Assembly (NCBI RefSeq): GCF_003347635.1
Contig: NZ_QDFY01000013.1
Span: forward strand, 32,594 to 96,593
Direction of reading: 5' to 3'
DNA length: 64,000 nucleotides
DNA from: Sphingosinicella terrae
Lineage (GTDB): Bacteria; Pseudomonadota; Alphaproteobacteria; Sphingomonadales; Sphingomonadaceae
Part shown: positions 26,653-34,546 of the stretch, one piece after another
How positions within the stretch are numbered: position 1 is the stretch's first letter
Layout: every line of letters starts with the position of its first letter
The notes under the pieces: generated by a model
The model's database searches: none
The model's input: the letters and a program-made list of their open reading frames with translations, nothing else
What the model was told of the DNA's origin: nothing
Program-made: the position numbers and the translations under genes

Positions 26653-27000
26653 TCAGCCGAAGCAGGCCCAGGCCAAAGCGATCAGCGGCCCGAGGACGAG
26701 GGCGGTGAAGCCGAGCATCTGGTGGGGCTTCAGCCGGAAGTCGCGGGCGTGGTCCTTGCGGAACTGCATCATCCGCGCGGCGACGCCCTCGCGCGCGCTG
26801 GCCAGGCCGATGTCGAGCTGGCGGCCATTCTTGAGGAAATCCAGCAGCCCGGCCTTCTCCGCCTCGGCGATGTGAGGATAAAGGCGGAAGAGATCGGCGA
26901 TGCGGTCGATACGCCGATCCTCGTCCGGCTCGGACATAAGCGGCTGGGAGGCGGCGAGCGGGCCCTTGTCCCGCACGTGGACGACATTGGCAGTCTTCAT
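26653..27000 (-). CDS. Small C-tail-anchored protein of unknown function
   Basis: A 115-residue protein: a charged helical N-terminal part (LFRLYPHIAEAEKAGLLDFLKNGRQLDIGLASAREG) and one hydrophobic segment at the end (HQMLGFTALVLGPLIALAWACF). The cytosolic part is rich in helix. No family is recognised. Convergent with nasA. Confidence 0.6.
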   Translation of the reverse strand: MKTANVVHVRDKGPLAASQPLMSEPDEDRRIDRIADLFRLYPHIAEAEKAGLLDFLKNGRQLDIGLASAREGVAARMMQFRKDHARDFRLKPHQMLGFTALVLGPLIALAWACFG

Positions 27001-27093
27001 ATCGGTGACTCGCGATGCTCCGCACCGGCCGCAGAAAGGCCGCGGCCGGTGGATAAGGATGAAGGAAGATGACGGCGCGATGCGCCGGGAGCG

Positions 27094-27507
27094 TCAGGCG
27101 AGGGGCGGAGCGCGCGGGCTGTAGTGACAGCCGGCCGAAAGGGCCGCGCCGCCGGTGGCGGTCGCACGCGGATGCGCGAGGCGGACCCGAGAAGCGGGGG
27201 CAAGATCCGTTCCGCCGGCAGAGAGGCCGGCGGGATGATCGCCACCGCTGCCGCCACTGCCGTCGTCCGGCAAGCGGGCCAGCCCGTCGACGACCGAGAG
27301 CGGCCGCGGCACCAGGGCCTTGGGCAGGTCGGATGCGGCGGTGAAGAAGGGACCCTGACCGCGGCCGGCCGCGGACGCAGGCTCGAGCGGCACCGCGAGC
27401 AGCGCCGTCACCAGCAGCGTCAGCAAGGCGACCAGGCGGCCTATTCTCGCGGCGATGAAGTCATGGCCGGACGGCAATTCGGATCCTTCGGAGAGCGAGT
27501 GTCTCAT
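27094..27507 (-). CDS. Putative membrane or exported protein, Gly/Ala/Pro-rich
   Basis: A 137-residue frame with one strong hydrophobic segment (about 25-46, LVALLTLLVTALLAVPLE) and a low-complexity tail (GGSGGDHPAG, ending CHYSPRAPPLA). Coding bias is compatible with a gene but the tail is of low information. It lies 51 bases after the next gene upstream on the same strand. No family is recognised and it may be a chance frame. Confidence 0.4.
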   Translation of the reverse strand: MRHSLSEGSELPSGHDFIAARIGRLVALLTLLVTALLAVPLEPASAAGRGQGPFFTAASDLPKALVPRPLSVVDGLARLPDDGSGGSGGDHPAGLSAGGTDLAPASRVRLAHPRATATGGAALSAGCHYSPRAPPLA

Positions 27508-27558
27508 CTGGGACCCCGGCCCGGGTCTTTCAATCGTGCAGATCGGCCGCTCCGAGAC

Positions 27559-28254
27559 TCACCGCTTCTCGTCCGGAGTGCGGCAGGCCTGACGATCGCC
27601 GTTCAGACAGGCCTCGACCCGGGCGCGATACTCCGCCTGCTCGCGTGCGACGCGGCGGGCATGCTCTTCCATCACCGCCCGATGCTCGGCTTCGACCCGG
27701 CGCGCTTCCTCCTCGGCCTCGATCAGGCTGCGCTCGTAGGCGGCGCGCTCCTCCTCGATCCGGCGGGTCTCGGCTGCCGCGCGGGCCGCGACCTCGGCGT
27801 TGAGGCGATCGATGATCGGCGATTCGACGGCATTGATGTCCCGCCGCCTTTGCTCCTGCATCTCGGTCCAGCGCGCATCGGCCTCCGCCGCCGCGTCCGC
27901 GTCGGTCTTTGCAGCGCCTTGGTCGGCCATGTCCGTGGCCGGCGGCGCCGCCACCTCGACGGGAACCGCCTCGGCTTCGGCCGGAGCCGGGAGGGCTTCC
28001 TCCGGTATCGAGGAGGGGGGAAGGTCGACCGGGACGACCGATCCCGGTCGCACCGGAGGCGTCGGCGCCGGCATCGGTGCCGGTTCGGGCTTGGCGGGGG
28101 ATTCCGGCGACAGCGCCGGGGTCGGCCTGTCCTCGGGCAGCGGGATCACCTCGAGCAACTCGCCGAGCGGCTCGTCCGGTGTCTGTGCCCACGCATATCC
28201 GCTGAACAGGGCGGCGGCCGCGAGCAGGAGGGACGTCCGGCGAAATCGATTCAT
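27559..28254 (-). CDS. Secreted Pro-rich and coiled-coil protein
   Basis: A 231-residue protein with a signal peptide (MNRFRRTSLLLAAAALFSGYAWA), a Pro/Glu/Ala-rich region (about 35-120) and a long Arg/Glu/Ala coiled-coil (about 130-215, e.g. EAEEEARRVEAEHRAVMEEHARR). It ends with a short motif holding two cysteines (ACLNGDRQACRTPDEKR). This shape suits a periplasmic or envelope-spanning structural protein. No function is recognised. Confidence 0.7.
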   Translation of the reverse strand: MNRFRRTSLLLAAAALFSGYAWAQTPDEPLGELLEVIPLPEDRPTPALSPESPAKPEPAPMPAPTPPVRPGSVVPVDLPPSSIPEEALPAPAEAEAVPVEVAAPPATDMADQGAAKTDADAAAEADARWTEMQEQRRRDINAVESPIIDRLNAEVAARAAAETRRIEEERAAYERSLIEAEEEARRVEAEHRAVMEEHARRVAREQAEYRARVEACLNGDRQACRTPDEKR

Positions 28255-28461
28255 GCGGGCCTGATCCGCCTGTGAAGCTGAGCGTCCCGTGAATGGCCCC
28301 TTCCCGGGACCGGCGTCAACCGCCGGCGAACACCATCGCCAGGGCGGCGCCGGTCGCCGCCGCCCCGCGGGCGCCGCCGGCGCGCCGCCTTCGATGGGAT
28401 GAGCTTCTTCCGGTTCGCCGGCAGCGCGGCGCCGGCGTCCGGTCTCCGCGCCGCGGCGAGA

Positions 28462-29475
28462 TCAGACGATCAGGACCGTCGCGACCGACAGGAAGACGCC
28501 CATGCTGACGACGTCGCTGGCGGTGGTCAGGAAGATGCTCGACGCGGTGGCCGGATCGGCGCCGAGCCGCTTCAGCACCATCGGGATGAGCGCTCCGGCA
28601 AGGCCCGCGCTGACGCAGCTGACCACCATCGCGAACATGACGACGCCGGCGAGGAGGGCCGGCTGTGCCTCGCCCTGCATCGTCGCATAAGCGAACATGC
28701 CCAAGCCCGCGGTAACGCCGACGAGCAGACCGTTGAAAAGGCCGAGCATGCCCTCCTTGACGACGAGGGTGCGTTCCGAGCCAGGCTTGAGGTCGCCAAG
28801 GGTCATGCCGCGCAAGGTCACCGCCAGCGCCTGACAGCCGGTATTGCCGGACTGGCCGGCGAGCACCGGCAGGAAGACCGCGAGGATGACGAGGCGGTCG
28901 AGCGTGCCCTCGAAGATGCCGACCACGCCGGCTGCGATGAAGGCGGTGAGGAGGTTGAGCTGGAGCCACGGGTGGCGCATGAACAGGCTCTTGCGCATCG
29001 GCGTCGAAAGGCGCTCCTCCTTCTCGACACCGACCATCTTACCGGCCTGGGCGCTGATCTCGATCGCCTGCTCGGCGAACAGCTCGTCGCCGCGGATCAG
29101 CCCGCGCAGCGTGCCGTCGGCCTCGCAGATCGGATAGACCGGAAAATGCTTCGACACCGCCACCTTCAGCGCCTCGTCGAGCGGCATTTCGACGCGCAGC
29201 CAGAAGGGGTTGCGCAGCATGATGTCCTCGAGCTTCGTCTCGGGCGTCGCGAGCAGCATGTCGCGCATCACCACCACGCCCTCGAGCTTGCCGCTGTCGT
29301 CGGTGATGTAGCAATAGGTGATGAAAGCGGCCCGGGTCAGCTCGCGCAGCAGTTCGACCGTCTCGGCGACGGTCATGTCGCGGCGGAAGACGCCGATCGG
29401 CGGCGACATCAGCTCGCCGACGGTAGCGGGGGAATTGGTCGCAGGGGACAGGGCCTCGACGGGTTCGGCGGTCAT
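28462..29475 (-). CDS. mgtE: MgtE-type magnesium channel lacking the N domain
   Basis: A 337-residue MgtE-like magnesium transporter. A CBS pair (about 20-150; TVGELMSPP, ITDDSGKLEGVVVMRDML, VYPICEADGTLRGLIRGDEL) precedes a membrane domain with five segments and the pore signature PVLAGQSGNTGCQALAVTLRGM. Classical MgtE (about 450 residues) has an N-terminal Mg-sensing superhelical domain before the CBS pair; that part is missing and the CBS region starts almost at once. No upstream in-frame extension was noted. No riboswitch was recognised in the 43 bases before the start. Confidence 0.88.
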   Translation of the reverse strand: MTAEPVEALSPATNSPATVGELMSPPIGVFRRDMTVAETVELLRELTRAAFITYCYITDDSGKLEGVVVMRDMLLATPETKLEDIMLRNPFWLRVEMPLDEALKVAVSKHFPVYPICEADGTLRGLIRGDELFAEQAIEISAQAGKMVGVEKEERLSTPMRKSLFMRHPWLQLNLLTAFIAAGVVGIFEGTLDRLVILAVFLPVLAGQSGNTGCQALAVTLRGMTLGDLKPGSERTLVVKEGMLGLFNGLLVGVTAGLGMFAYATMQGEAQPALLAGVVMFAMVVSCVSAGLAGALIPMVLKRLGADPATASSIFLTTASDVVSMGVFLSVATVLIV

Positions 29476-29518
29476 GGATGCTCCAGCCAGGTCCAGGAGA
29501 AACAGAGGGCCTTACATG

Positions 29519-30001
29519 TCATTCTTTTCCGATGCGGTCCATCCCGCCAAATGCCCGTTTCGTCGCACAATAGAACAGGTTGGTAGCGTTGCCTCCGACT
29601 CCGTCCCTTCCCGGCGCCGCCTCGGTTCGCTGCGTGGCTCCGCTCCCCCGGAATTCGGGGCTGGCCGGATCTTCACCATGCGCCACCCGCTTGTGGTGGT
29701 GCCGCATCAGCCGTTCCGCGGGCTCAGCCATGACCGGCCTCGCATCTCCCTGCCGACGGCGATCGTCGACGGCGCGAGCGATCGCGCTCTGCGGGTCGTC
29801 GGCGAGCCAGGTCCGCCATTCCTCGCTGTCGAGGCGGGGCTGGGCCGCGCGATAGAGCCGCGACAGGCGCCGCACGCGGCGGCCGACGAACCGAGGCTCG
29901 ACCTCCTCGAACCGGTAGACGAACAACCGGCGCCGCGGGGGCGAGGTCGCGCAGGAAGCGAGCAGCCTTGCCGCCTCCGCCGATGAAGTCCACGAGTCCA
30001 C
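29519..30001 (-). CDS. Hypothetical protein, possibly frameshifted near its start
   Basis: A 160-residue frame from GTG at 30001: Arg-rich with WRTWLADDPQSAIARAVDDRR and a His cluster (RHHHK). Codon use is strongly coding-like from about residue 25 on. The best ribosome site and ATG (30008) are in another frame, whose first 25 codons (MPGGLVDFIGGGGKAARFL) look more coding-like than those of this frame. So the true gene may begin at 30008 and change frame near 29930, by mutation, sequencing error or a programmed event. No family is recognised. Confidence 0.45.
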   Translation of the reverse strand: MDSWTSSAEAARLLASCATSPPRRRLFVYRFEEVEPRFVGRRVRRLSRLYRAAQPRLDSEEWRTWLADDPQSAIARAVDDRRRQGDARPVMAEPAERLMRHHHKRVAHGEDPASPEFRGSGATQRTEAAPGRDGVGGNATNLFYCATKRAFGGMDRIGKE

Positions 30002-30033
30002 CCGGCATCCCGCCTCCCTCCCCTCGGGCAGGC

Positions 30034-30062
30034 GATATATACAATAATCATGTAAAAGTCAA
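30034..30062 (-). promoter_or_regulatory. Sigma-70 promoter of the 30.0-kb gene
   Basis: On the minus strand TTGACT (30062-30057), 17 bases, TATATC (30039-30034). The region is AT-rich, unlike its surroundings. A copy of the motif CTACAAGA/TCTTGTAG (30068-30075) lies directly upstream of the -35 box, matching the two found before the XRE-like gene. Confidence 0.65.
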
Positions 30063-30078
30063 GGGCCTCTTGTAGGGC

Positions 30079-30459
30079 TCAGCCGCTCTCGGGCGGCCGC
30101 GGCCGCGCGAACCAGGTCAGCCGGCCGACAATCTCCCCGGTCGCCGACTGGATATAATAGGTTTCGTCCGCCGTAGCCTCCCCTTCCGGCCGCGCCTTGC
30201 CGAGCGCGTCGGCGATCACGCCCGAATCGAACGCGGCGCGGACATAGCGGAACCAGGGGCGCAGAGAGCGGGGCCCCTTGTCCTCGGTGGCATTCTCGAT
30301 GTCCGAGATCTGCTGCTGGTGGATCTTGACGGGATCGCCCTGTCGATTGGCGATCAGGGTCGCCATGCGCGCGACCAGCATGGAAGAGGCGCCGATCTCC
30401 GACCTCTTCTCCGCGAGCCACCGCCCCGCCTCGAGAACATCCGCTTTGCCATTGGCCAT
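30079..30459 (-). CDS. Cro/XRE-like helix-turn-helix protein
   Basis: A 126-residue protein from the ATG at 30459, chosen because GGAGG lies five bases upstream. The part GRWLAEKRSEIGASSMLVARMATLIANRQGDPVKIHQQQISDIENATEDKG has the spacing of a lambda-repressor-type HTH domain, including the IHQQQISDIEN recognition segment. The C-terminal part contains YYIQSATGEIVGRLTWF. Probably a local regulator. It is divergent from the gene at 30555, and the 95-base gap is full of dyads. No partner toxin is evident. Confidence 0.6.
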   Translation of the reverse strand: MANGKADVLEAGRWLAEKRSEIGASSMLVARMATLIANRQGDPVKIHQQQISDIENATEDKGPRSLRPWFRYVRAAFDSGVIADALGKARPEGEATADETYYIQSATGEIVGRLTWFARPRPPESG

Positions 30460-30485
30460 CATTCCCTCCATCGCAGCCTGTTTAC

Positions 30486-30529
30486 CTACAAGATAATTGT
30501 TGAACAAGGTACAATCTTCTTGTAGATTG
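30486..30529. promoter_or_regulatory. Operator-like palindromes between divergent genes
   Basis: CTACAAGA (30486-30493) and TCTTGTAG (30518-30525) are exact complements 24 bases apart. Between them is TTGTT-G-AACAA (30497-30507), and overlapping is CAATCT-TCTTGT-AGATTG (30512-30529). The TCTTGTAG half also occurs at 30068-30075 before the next gene downstream, which suggests one regulator acting at both. The XRE-like protein is the obvious candidate. Confidence 0.6.
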
Positions 30530-30554
30530 TGAATCGAAGGAAGGGACGACAATC

Positions 30555-31160
30555 ATGGCCAGGCGCAACGCGGGACGGAAGAAGAAGAGCGGGGACCGTT
30601 ACCCCTCGGGCAAGCTGAAGCCGCTGCGCGACGAAGGCAATGCGCGGGTGCGGTCGCATCGCACCTTCTACCTGCGCCACGGCCAAGTCCGGGCCGGAGA
30701 CGATCTCGACTGCGCCCTCGGCCAGGCCCATGCGCTCGGCCTGCTCGAAGGGACGCGGGTCGACGGCCGGGTGCTGCTGGAGCATGGCAAGGAATGGTGC
30801 CGTCTCTACCGAGCCACGTTCGGCGGCGGCGTCCAGACGCACAATCTCGAGCGGATCGGCCAGTCGATGCCGAGCAGTGCGATCACCGCCACCGACCTGC
30901 GCTACCGGGCCTGGGCAGCCATCGTCGCCACGCTCGGCGCGCGGGAGCGAGAATGCCTCAACCTGGTCTGCGTCGAATATGGCGAGGGATGGAGCTTGCC
31001 GCCATTCCTGGAGCGGCTGATCAATGCCTGGAAGGCGCGGCAGCGGCCGCCGCTCTATGCGGGCGACTATCTGCCGATCCGCGGTGACCAGGAAAGGCTG
31101 GACGCGCTGAAATCCGCCTTGCTTGCCATCGTCGAGGGGAGCCGGCGGCGCCGCTCGTGA
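30555..31160 (+). CDS. Protein of unknown function, basic
   Basis: A 201-residue basic protein (starts MARRNAGRKKKSGDRYPSG, ends GSRRRRS). The middle is helical with GRVLLEHGKEWCRLYRATFGG and ARERECLNLVCVEYGEGWSLPPFLERL. Basic ends suggest nucleic-acid binding. No family is recognised; the look is that of phage- or plasmid-derived genes. Divergent from the XRE-like gene. Confidence 0.6.
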   Translation: MARRNAGRKKKSGDRYPSGKLKPLRDEGNARVRSHRTFYLRHGQVRAGDDLDCALGQAHALGLLEGTRVDGRVLLEHGKEWCRLYRATFGGGVQTHNLERIGQSMPSSAITATDLRYRAWAAIVATLGARERECLNLVCVEYGEGWSLPPFLERLINAWKARQRPPLYAGDYLPIRGDQERLDALKSALLAIVEGSRRRRS

Positions 31161-31240
31161 GGCCTATCCCGGCTTGCGACCGACATTAGCCAGCTTTTTA
31201 CCATCGTGCGTGTAGGTCGGCCTGGTTTGGGGAGAACGAG

Positions 31241-31669
31241 ATGCTGAACAGGGAGGGGGGCGCGTTGCCTGCCGCGGGCGGGGTGCCGGAGCATCAGCAG
31301 CGCGTGGACGAGCTTCAGGCCCAGGTCAGGCGGGAAGGGCGCGCGAAGCGTCCGACCCTCTTCAAGCCGGCCGCGCCCAAGCCCGATCCCTCCCAGGATC
31401 CGCTCGATCACCGGATCGCCGAGGAGCTCGAATGCATCCGCCGGCATCTGGACCTGATCGGCGGCGTCCTGGTCAGCGAACCCATCCTCCTGCACCGCTA
31501 TGCCACCCAGCTGCAGGCGATCGACCGGATCAATCAGCAGCTCGGCCATCTTGCCCGCATCGTCGGGTCCGAGCAGAAGGAGATGGCGGTCGACCAGGTG
31601 ACGATGCAGGACCTGCGCGGGCGCCTGCAGCGCAGGCCGCTGAGCCTGCTCACATCGCCCCACCGCTGA
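31241..31669 (+). CDS. Hypothetical soluble helical protein
   Basis: A 142-residue protein with a coiled-coil-like segment (HRIAEELECIRRHLDLIGGVLVSEPILLHRYATQLQAIDRINQQLGHLARIV) and a charged N-terminus. A GGGGAGAACGAG ribosome site precedes the ATG. No family is recognised. It is followed by 165 bases without a gene. Confidence 0.6.
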   Translation: MLNREGGALPAAGGVPEHQQRVDELQAQVRREGRAKRPTLFKPAAPKPDPSQDPLDHRIAEELECIRRHLDLIGGVLVSEPILLHRYATQLQAIDRINQQLGHLARIVGSEQKEMAVDQVTMQDLRGRLQRRPLSLLTSPHR

Positions 31670-31834
31670 CCGGCGAGCGCTGCGGATCCTATCCGCTACC
31701 GCGCATCGACGTCGCGAACCGGTGAAAGACGACGCCCCGCCGAACGAGCATCCGTAAGCTTCGAAAGTGAGGTCGGCCTCGGCCCCGGGATCAGACTCGC
31801 GGCCGAATGACGGACGCGCCCGCGTCAGGCCGGC

Positions 31835-32869
31835 TCAGTCGGCGGCGCGGCGGGCGCGGTTGCGGAGCAGCCAGGCCGTGCCGGCGGCGAGCGCGGCACC
31901 GGCGCCGGCCGCGACGGCGGCGCCGCGGTGGCGATTGAGAACCATCTGCAGGCTCGACGGCGATGCCTGGGCGTCGAAGCGGCCATGGGCGCCCGGATCG
32001 CCGGGGACCGGCTCGAACAGATTGTCGCGGCGGCCGCGCTCGAGCGGCTCGCCGGTCGCCTGGCCGTCGACGCCGGTGGCGCCGAGATAGCGGTCGAGCC
32101 AGGGGGAAGCGAGGGCGTCGCCGACGATCGCCTCGATCGTGGTCCGTCCGACCCACACCTCCTTGCGGCGCGAATAAGCGGCAAAGCGGATCGCGCGCGC
32201 CGCCACCTCGGGCTGGTAGATCTTGCCCGCGGGCCGCGGCTTGCTGTCGATATGGACGCGGCCCCAGTCGAATTGCGGCGTGTTGAGCGCCGGGAGCTGG
32301 ACCATGCACAGCCTCACCGGGCTGTCGGCGTGGATCAGCTCGCAGCGTACCGCGTCGAGGAAACCCTGGACCGCATGCTTCGCGCCGCAATAGGCCGACT
32401 GGAGCGGAATGCCGCGATAGGCCAAGGCGGAGCCGACGAGGACGATCGAGCCGCGGCGACGCGGAAGCATCCGGCGCAGGGCGGCGCGCGTGCCGTGTAC
32501 CTGGCCGTAATAGGTGACGTCGGTCACCCGCCGATATTCCTCGGAGGTCATCTCCATGAAGGTCGAGAAGATGCCGGCGAAGGCATTGTTGACCCATATG
32601 TCGATCGGACCGAGCTCATCCTCGATCCGCGCGGCGGCGGCCTCGACGGCGTCTTCATCGGCGACGTCGGCCTGGATGGCCAAGGCACGGGCGCCCAGCG
32701 CCTCGATCTCGCCGCGCGTGGCTTCCAGCCCCTCGCGGCCGCGCGCGATCACGGCGACGTCGGCACCTTTCCCGGCAAAGAGGCGTGCGGTGGCTCGACC
32801 CACGCCGGCCGTGCCGCCGGTGATGACGACGACGTCCCTTCTCGCGTTCGGCCGTCTCGCGTTCGGCAT
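31835..32869 (-). CDS. Short-chain dehydrogenase/reductase with C-terminal membrane segment
   Basis: A 344-residue SDR oxidoreductase. The nucleotide site is TGGTAGVGRATARLF, the NNAFAG block follows near residue 90, and the catalytic residues are in the GSALAYRG...YCGAK segment (S, then Y-x3-K). About 70 residues are added after the SDR core, ending in one hydrophobic segment (AAVAAGAGAALAAGTAWLL) and an Arg-rich end, so it is probably tail-anchored. The start at 32869 has AAGAGGGAAGAAG upstream. Substrate unknown. Confidence 0.85.
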   Translation of the reverse strand: MPNARRPNARRDVVVITGGTAGVGRATARLFAGKGADVAVIARGREGLEATRGEIEALGARALAIQADVADEDAVEAAAARIEDELGPIDIWVNNAFAGIFSTFMEMTSEEYRRVTDVTYYGQVHGTRAALRRMLPRRRGSIVLVGSALAYRGIPLQSAYCGAKHAVQGFLDAVRCELIHADSPVRLCMVQLPALNTPQFDWGRVHIDSKPRPAGKIYQPEVAARAIRFAAYSRRKEVWVGRTTIEAIVGDALASPWLDRYLGATGVDGQATGEPLERGRRDNLFEPVPGDPGAHGRFDAQASPSSLQMVLNRHRGAAVAAGAGAALAAGTAWLLRNRARRAAD

Positions 32870-32891
32870 CTTCTTCCCTCTTGGCGGCGTC

Positions 32892-33386
32892 TCATCCGGC
32901 AACGGGCCGCGGCGGGCCGGGTTCCGCGGGCGAGGGGCCGGCAGGGGGCCCGTCCGCCGCTTGAGCCGGTTCCTCGATCCCGGACATGTTCACGCTCGCC
33001 AGGCAGGCCTGCAGCTGGGCTCTGCGGAAAGGCTTGGCGAGACAGAGCAGGCCCGGCGGCAGTCCGTCGGGCTCGGGCCCGCCGGAAACGAGAATCACCG
33101 GCAAGCCGGGATGGGCGCTCCGCGCGATGCGGGCCAGATCCGTGCCGCTCATCCCCGGCATGATCTGGTCGGTGACGAGCAGGCCGACCTCGTGGCGCCC
33201 GTCCAATATCCGCGCTGCCGCCTCGCCGGAAGCGGCCCCGATCACCCGATAGCCGAGCGCTTCGACCATCTCTGCCATGCTGGCGCGGACAAGGTCGTGA
33301 TCGTCGACGACGAGGGCGATGACGGGCGGCGCCGGCGTCCGGCGCGCCTCGGCCGGCGGTACTTGGTCGGGTCGCAGGGTGCGCAT
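32892..33386 (-). CDS. Stand-alone receiver-domain response regulator
   Basis: A 164-residue protein with one receiver domain (about 22-140): acidic pair D28-D29, phospho-acceptor D73 in VTDQIMPGMSGTDL, and the conserved lysine in LAKPF. The C-terminal 25 residues are Pro/Ala-rich and no output domain follows. Such CheY-like proteins act by protein contacts. It sits 22 bases before the SDR gene on the same strand and after a PilZ gene; no histidine kinase is close. Confidence 0.85.
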   Translation of the reverse strand: MRTLRPDQVPPAEARRTPAPPVIALVVDDHDLVRASMAEMVEALGYRVIGAASGEAAARILDGRHEVGLLVTDQIMPGMSGTDLARIARSAHPGLPVILVSGGPEPDGLPPGLLCLAKPFRRAQLQACLASVNMSGIEEPAQAADGPPAGPSPAEPGPPRPVAG

Positions 33387-33478
33387 CGGGCCCTCGCGGT
33401 CATGGTCCCCCCGCCTGGCCCCGGATCACGCTGATCCACATTCATTAACGAATCGTAAAGATCGAGTCGCGGGCCGCT

Positions 33479-34093
33479 TCAGGATGCCAGCCAGCGGCCG
33501 AGCTCGGCCGGCGCGATGGCATGGTTGAAGCCGATCCCGCAGCAGCTGCCCCGGCGCCAGCGCACCACGCCTTCGATCGGCCGGAAACCCTCGAAGGTCA
33601 GGGTAACGGCGGCCCCTTGCTCCAGCGGGTGCTCGCAGGCGAGCCGGGCTCCGTTCGGAGAAATGTCGCGGGCGGAAGCGAAGGCGATGTCGGCACCCGC
33701 GCGGACCATCGTCAGCCGGTCGAGCGGAAGGCGGAGCGGGCGGGCGCGTCCGCCGGACGGCGGCGCCAGCGCCTCGGTCAACGCGATCGGCCGCTCGAAC
33801 GCGATGCCGGTCTCATAGCCCTGCGTCCAGACGATGCGGGCCGGCAGCGGCTCGCCGTCGGTCAGCTCCACCGCCACCGCCTCCCCGGGCTCGAGACGCG
33901 AGAAGGTGCGCGCCATCAGCCCTCCCGCCGCGAGGTTGCGGACGAGGCAGAGTTGACGCGCCTCTCCCCTGATCAGCACCGCGACCCGCAGCAGCAAGGC
34001 CAGGTTGCGCGCGTCGCCGCGCCGGTCGCCGATATCCTCCGCGCCACGCCGTGAGGCGCCTTGTCCCCTCGATTTCCGGTGATCGCGCGACAT
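33479..34093 (-). CDS. Double PilZ-like domain protein
   Basis: A 204-residue protein with two repeats of the PilZ type: CLVRNLAAGGLMARTF followed by VELTDGEPLPARIVWTQGYETGIAFERPI, then ARDISPNGARLACEHPL followed by TLTFEGFRPIEGVVRWRRGSCCGIGFNHAI. PilZ domains often bind cyclic di-GMP. The N-terminal RxxxR arginines expected for binding are not clear in the second copy. Stand-alone; the ATG at 34093 is chosen over a GTG two codons upstream. Next to a receiver protein, which fits signalling. Confidence 0.75.
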   Translation of the reverse strand: MSRDHRKSRGQGASRRGAEDIGDRRGDARNLALLLRVAVLIRGEARQLCLVRNLAAGGLMARTFSRLEPGEAVAVELTDGEPLPARIVWTQGYETGIAFERPIALTEALAPPSGGRARPLRLPLDRLTMVRAGADIAFASARDISPNGARLACEHPLEQGAAVTLTFEGFRPIEGVVRWRRGSCCGIGFNHAIAPAELGRWLAS

Positions 34094-34384
34094 CGCCACT
34101 CCATCTGGATCTCTGCCGCTTATCCCGGCCTTCGCCTAGAAAGCGTTCCCGGCAAGGCTGAACCGGCCGATAACCAAGCTGCCTCTCCCGGCGATCCGCT
34201 TATTCGTTCGAACATCTTCCAAAGGGTAGGCGGCCATGTGGCGGCCGGCGCCGTCCCACGCCAGCGGCCCGCGCGAAGGCGCTGCGCTCAGCCTCCCGAT
34301 CGACGAAGAAGGCGGCGAGGCCAGGCCTTCGATGATGTGCAACGCATACAATCGCCAAGATAGTCCCGGCTGCTACTTTGCAAG

Positions 34385-34398
34385 TGTTAGCGCTACCA
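34385..34398. promoter_or_regulatory. LacI-family type operator upstream of the TonB receptor
   Basis: TGTTAGCGCTACCA (34385-34398) is a 7+7 palindrome with one mismatch, close to TGTTAGCGCTAACA, the operator of LacI/GalR-type repressors controlling sugar-uptake TonB receptors in Caulobacter, Xanthomonas and sphingomonads. It lies about 150 bases before the receptor. No LacI-family gene is in the window. The remaining gap (34100-34546, 447 bases) has no gene I can support. Confidence 0.6.
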
Positions 34399-34546
34399 CA
34401 AGTCGAGTCACAGTCGCGGCGCAGACAAGCTCTGTTGCTTCCCCGCAACAATCGCGCACTCAATTGCAGTCTTGCTTCGCCGCTCCTTGTTGGTTGGCGG
34501 CATAAAGGAGTAATTCTCTCTCCATAACACAAGGGGAGAGAGTGCC

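Noticed and set aside
29724..30044. The full 106-codon frame starting upstream of the ATG at 30008
   Set aside because: After about 25 codons it loses coding bias and becomes Arg/Pro-rich. Only its start may be real, as described in the frameshift finding.
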